NCBI RefSeq assembly: GCF_014698035.1
Contig: NZ_JACJSF010000059.1
Coordinates: 1 to 50,142, forward strand
Reading direction: 5' to 3'
Length of the DNA stretch: 50,142 bases
Source: Desmonostoc muscorum FACHB-395
Lineage (GTDB): Bacteria; Cyanobacteriota; Cyanobacteriia; Cyanobacteriales; Nostocaceae
This document shows positions 50,041 to 50,142 of the stretch, one piece after another; position 1 is the stretch's first letter, and each line of letters starts with the position of its first letter. The translations under genes and the position numbers were made by a program. The notes below the pieces were generated by a model. The model made no database searches. It saw only the letters and a list, made by a program, of their open reading frames with translations, and was not told the DNA's origin.

Positions 50041-50142
50041 GAGTCGATGGGTGGTATTATCCACCGCACCTCTCATTTAGATCCGGACGTGCCCATTTCT
50101 GTGCATCCGGCTCCCGATGTTCTTGGCTATTCGCTTTTGCCC
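50041..50142 (-). mobile_element. 3' end of a group II intron (domains V and VI)
   Basis: On the minus strand the 50079-50113 segment begins GAGCCGGATGCACAG and ends CACGTCCGGATCT: it contains the AGC triad and the paired CCGGA/TCCGG arms of domain V. Domain VI follows (GAGAGGTGCGGTGG, then ACCACCC), with the intron end near CGACTCAACC at about 50040. The rest of the intron is outside the window. Confidence 0.72.

Overview
The window looks like cyanobacterial DNA, most likely from a filamentous nitrogen-fixer of the Nostocales. It has many GCGATCGC (HIP1) palindromes inside genes, tandem heptamer repeats of the STRR type, an SLH-domain outer-membrane porin, Uma2 and DUF1392 proteins, and a large NRPS gene. 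The right-hand third carries a plasmid-type replication module, so the window may come from a large plasmid or from an integrated mobile element.

Left part (1-9,202): a 5'-trimmed sensor protein with Cache, HAMP, degenerate cyclase and globin domains; a four-helix-bundle (S23/IVP) gene bracketed by inverted heptamer repeats; then a tight plus-strand series of MscS channel with cyclic-nucleotide-binding domain, two PstS-like solute-binding proteins, a small secreted protein and an SLH porin. No pstC/A/B genes are present.

Metabolite region (9,534-28,308): three plus-strand tailoring genes (desaturase-fold membrane oxygenase, fold-type I PLP enzyme, PhyH-type Fe/2OG oxygenase) face a minus-strand 2,943-residue NRPS with order A-T-C-A(Ser, with an inserted FkbM methyltransferase)-T-E-C. 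Between them is a scrap zone: a 108-bp MITE-like inverted repeat, a broken carnitine acyltransferase, an amputated thioesterase and a degenerate transposase. Upstream of the NRPS on the same strand are a secreted TPR protein and a secreted single-heme c-type protein.

Transport and debris region (28,662-38,995): a proV-proW-proX glycine betaine/proline importer split by a Uma2 gene, an IS630 element sitting 10 bp before a GNAT gene, several small or frameshifted genes, and an isopentenyl-phosphate-kinase-like kinase.

Replication/modification module (38,996-50,142): nearly all genes are on the minus strand. They encode hypothetical plasmid proteins, DUF1392 proteins, a VVA0879-like zinc-ribbon protein, an adenine methyltransferase cut by an ISAzo13-type element, an AlkB-like dioxygenase, a ribbon-helix-helix regulator, a replication-initiator-like protein, a DnaB-type helicase, an ASCH protein and a cytosine methyltransferase. 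Two DNA-level signals stand out. Five 13-bp iteron-like repeats, four of them exactly 23 bp apart, lie inside the initiator-like gene. Three CAATTG palindromes exactly 11 bp apart lie upstream of the ribbon-helix-helix gene. The window ends in the 3' end (domains V and VI) of a minus-strand group II intron.
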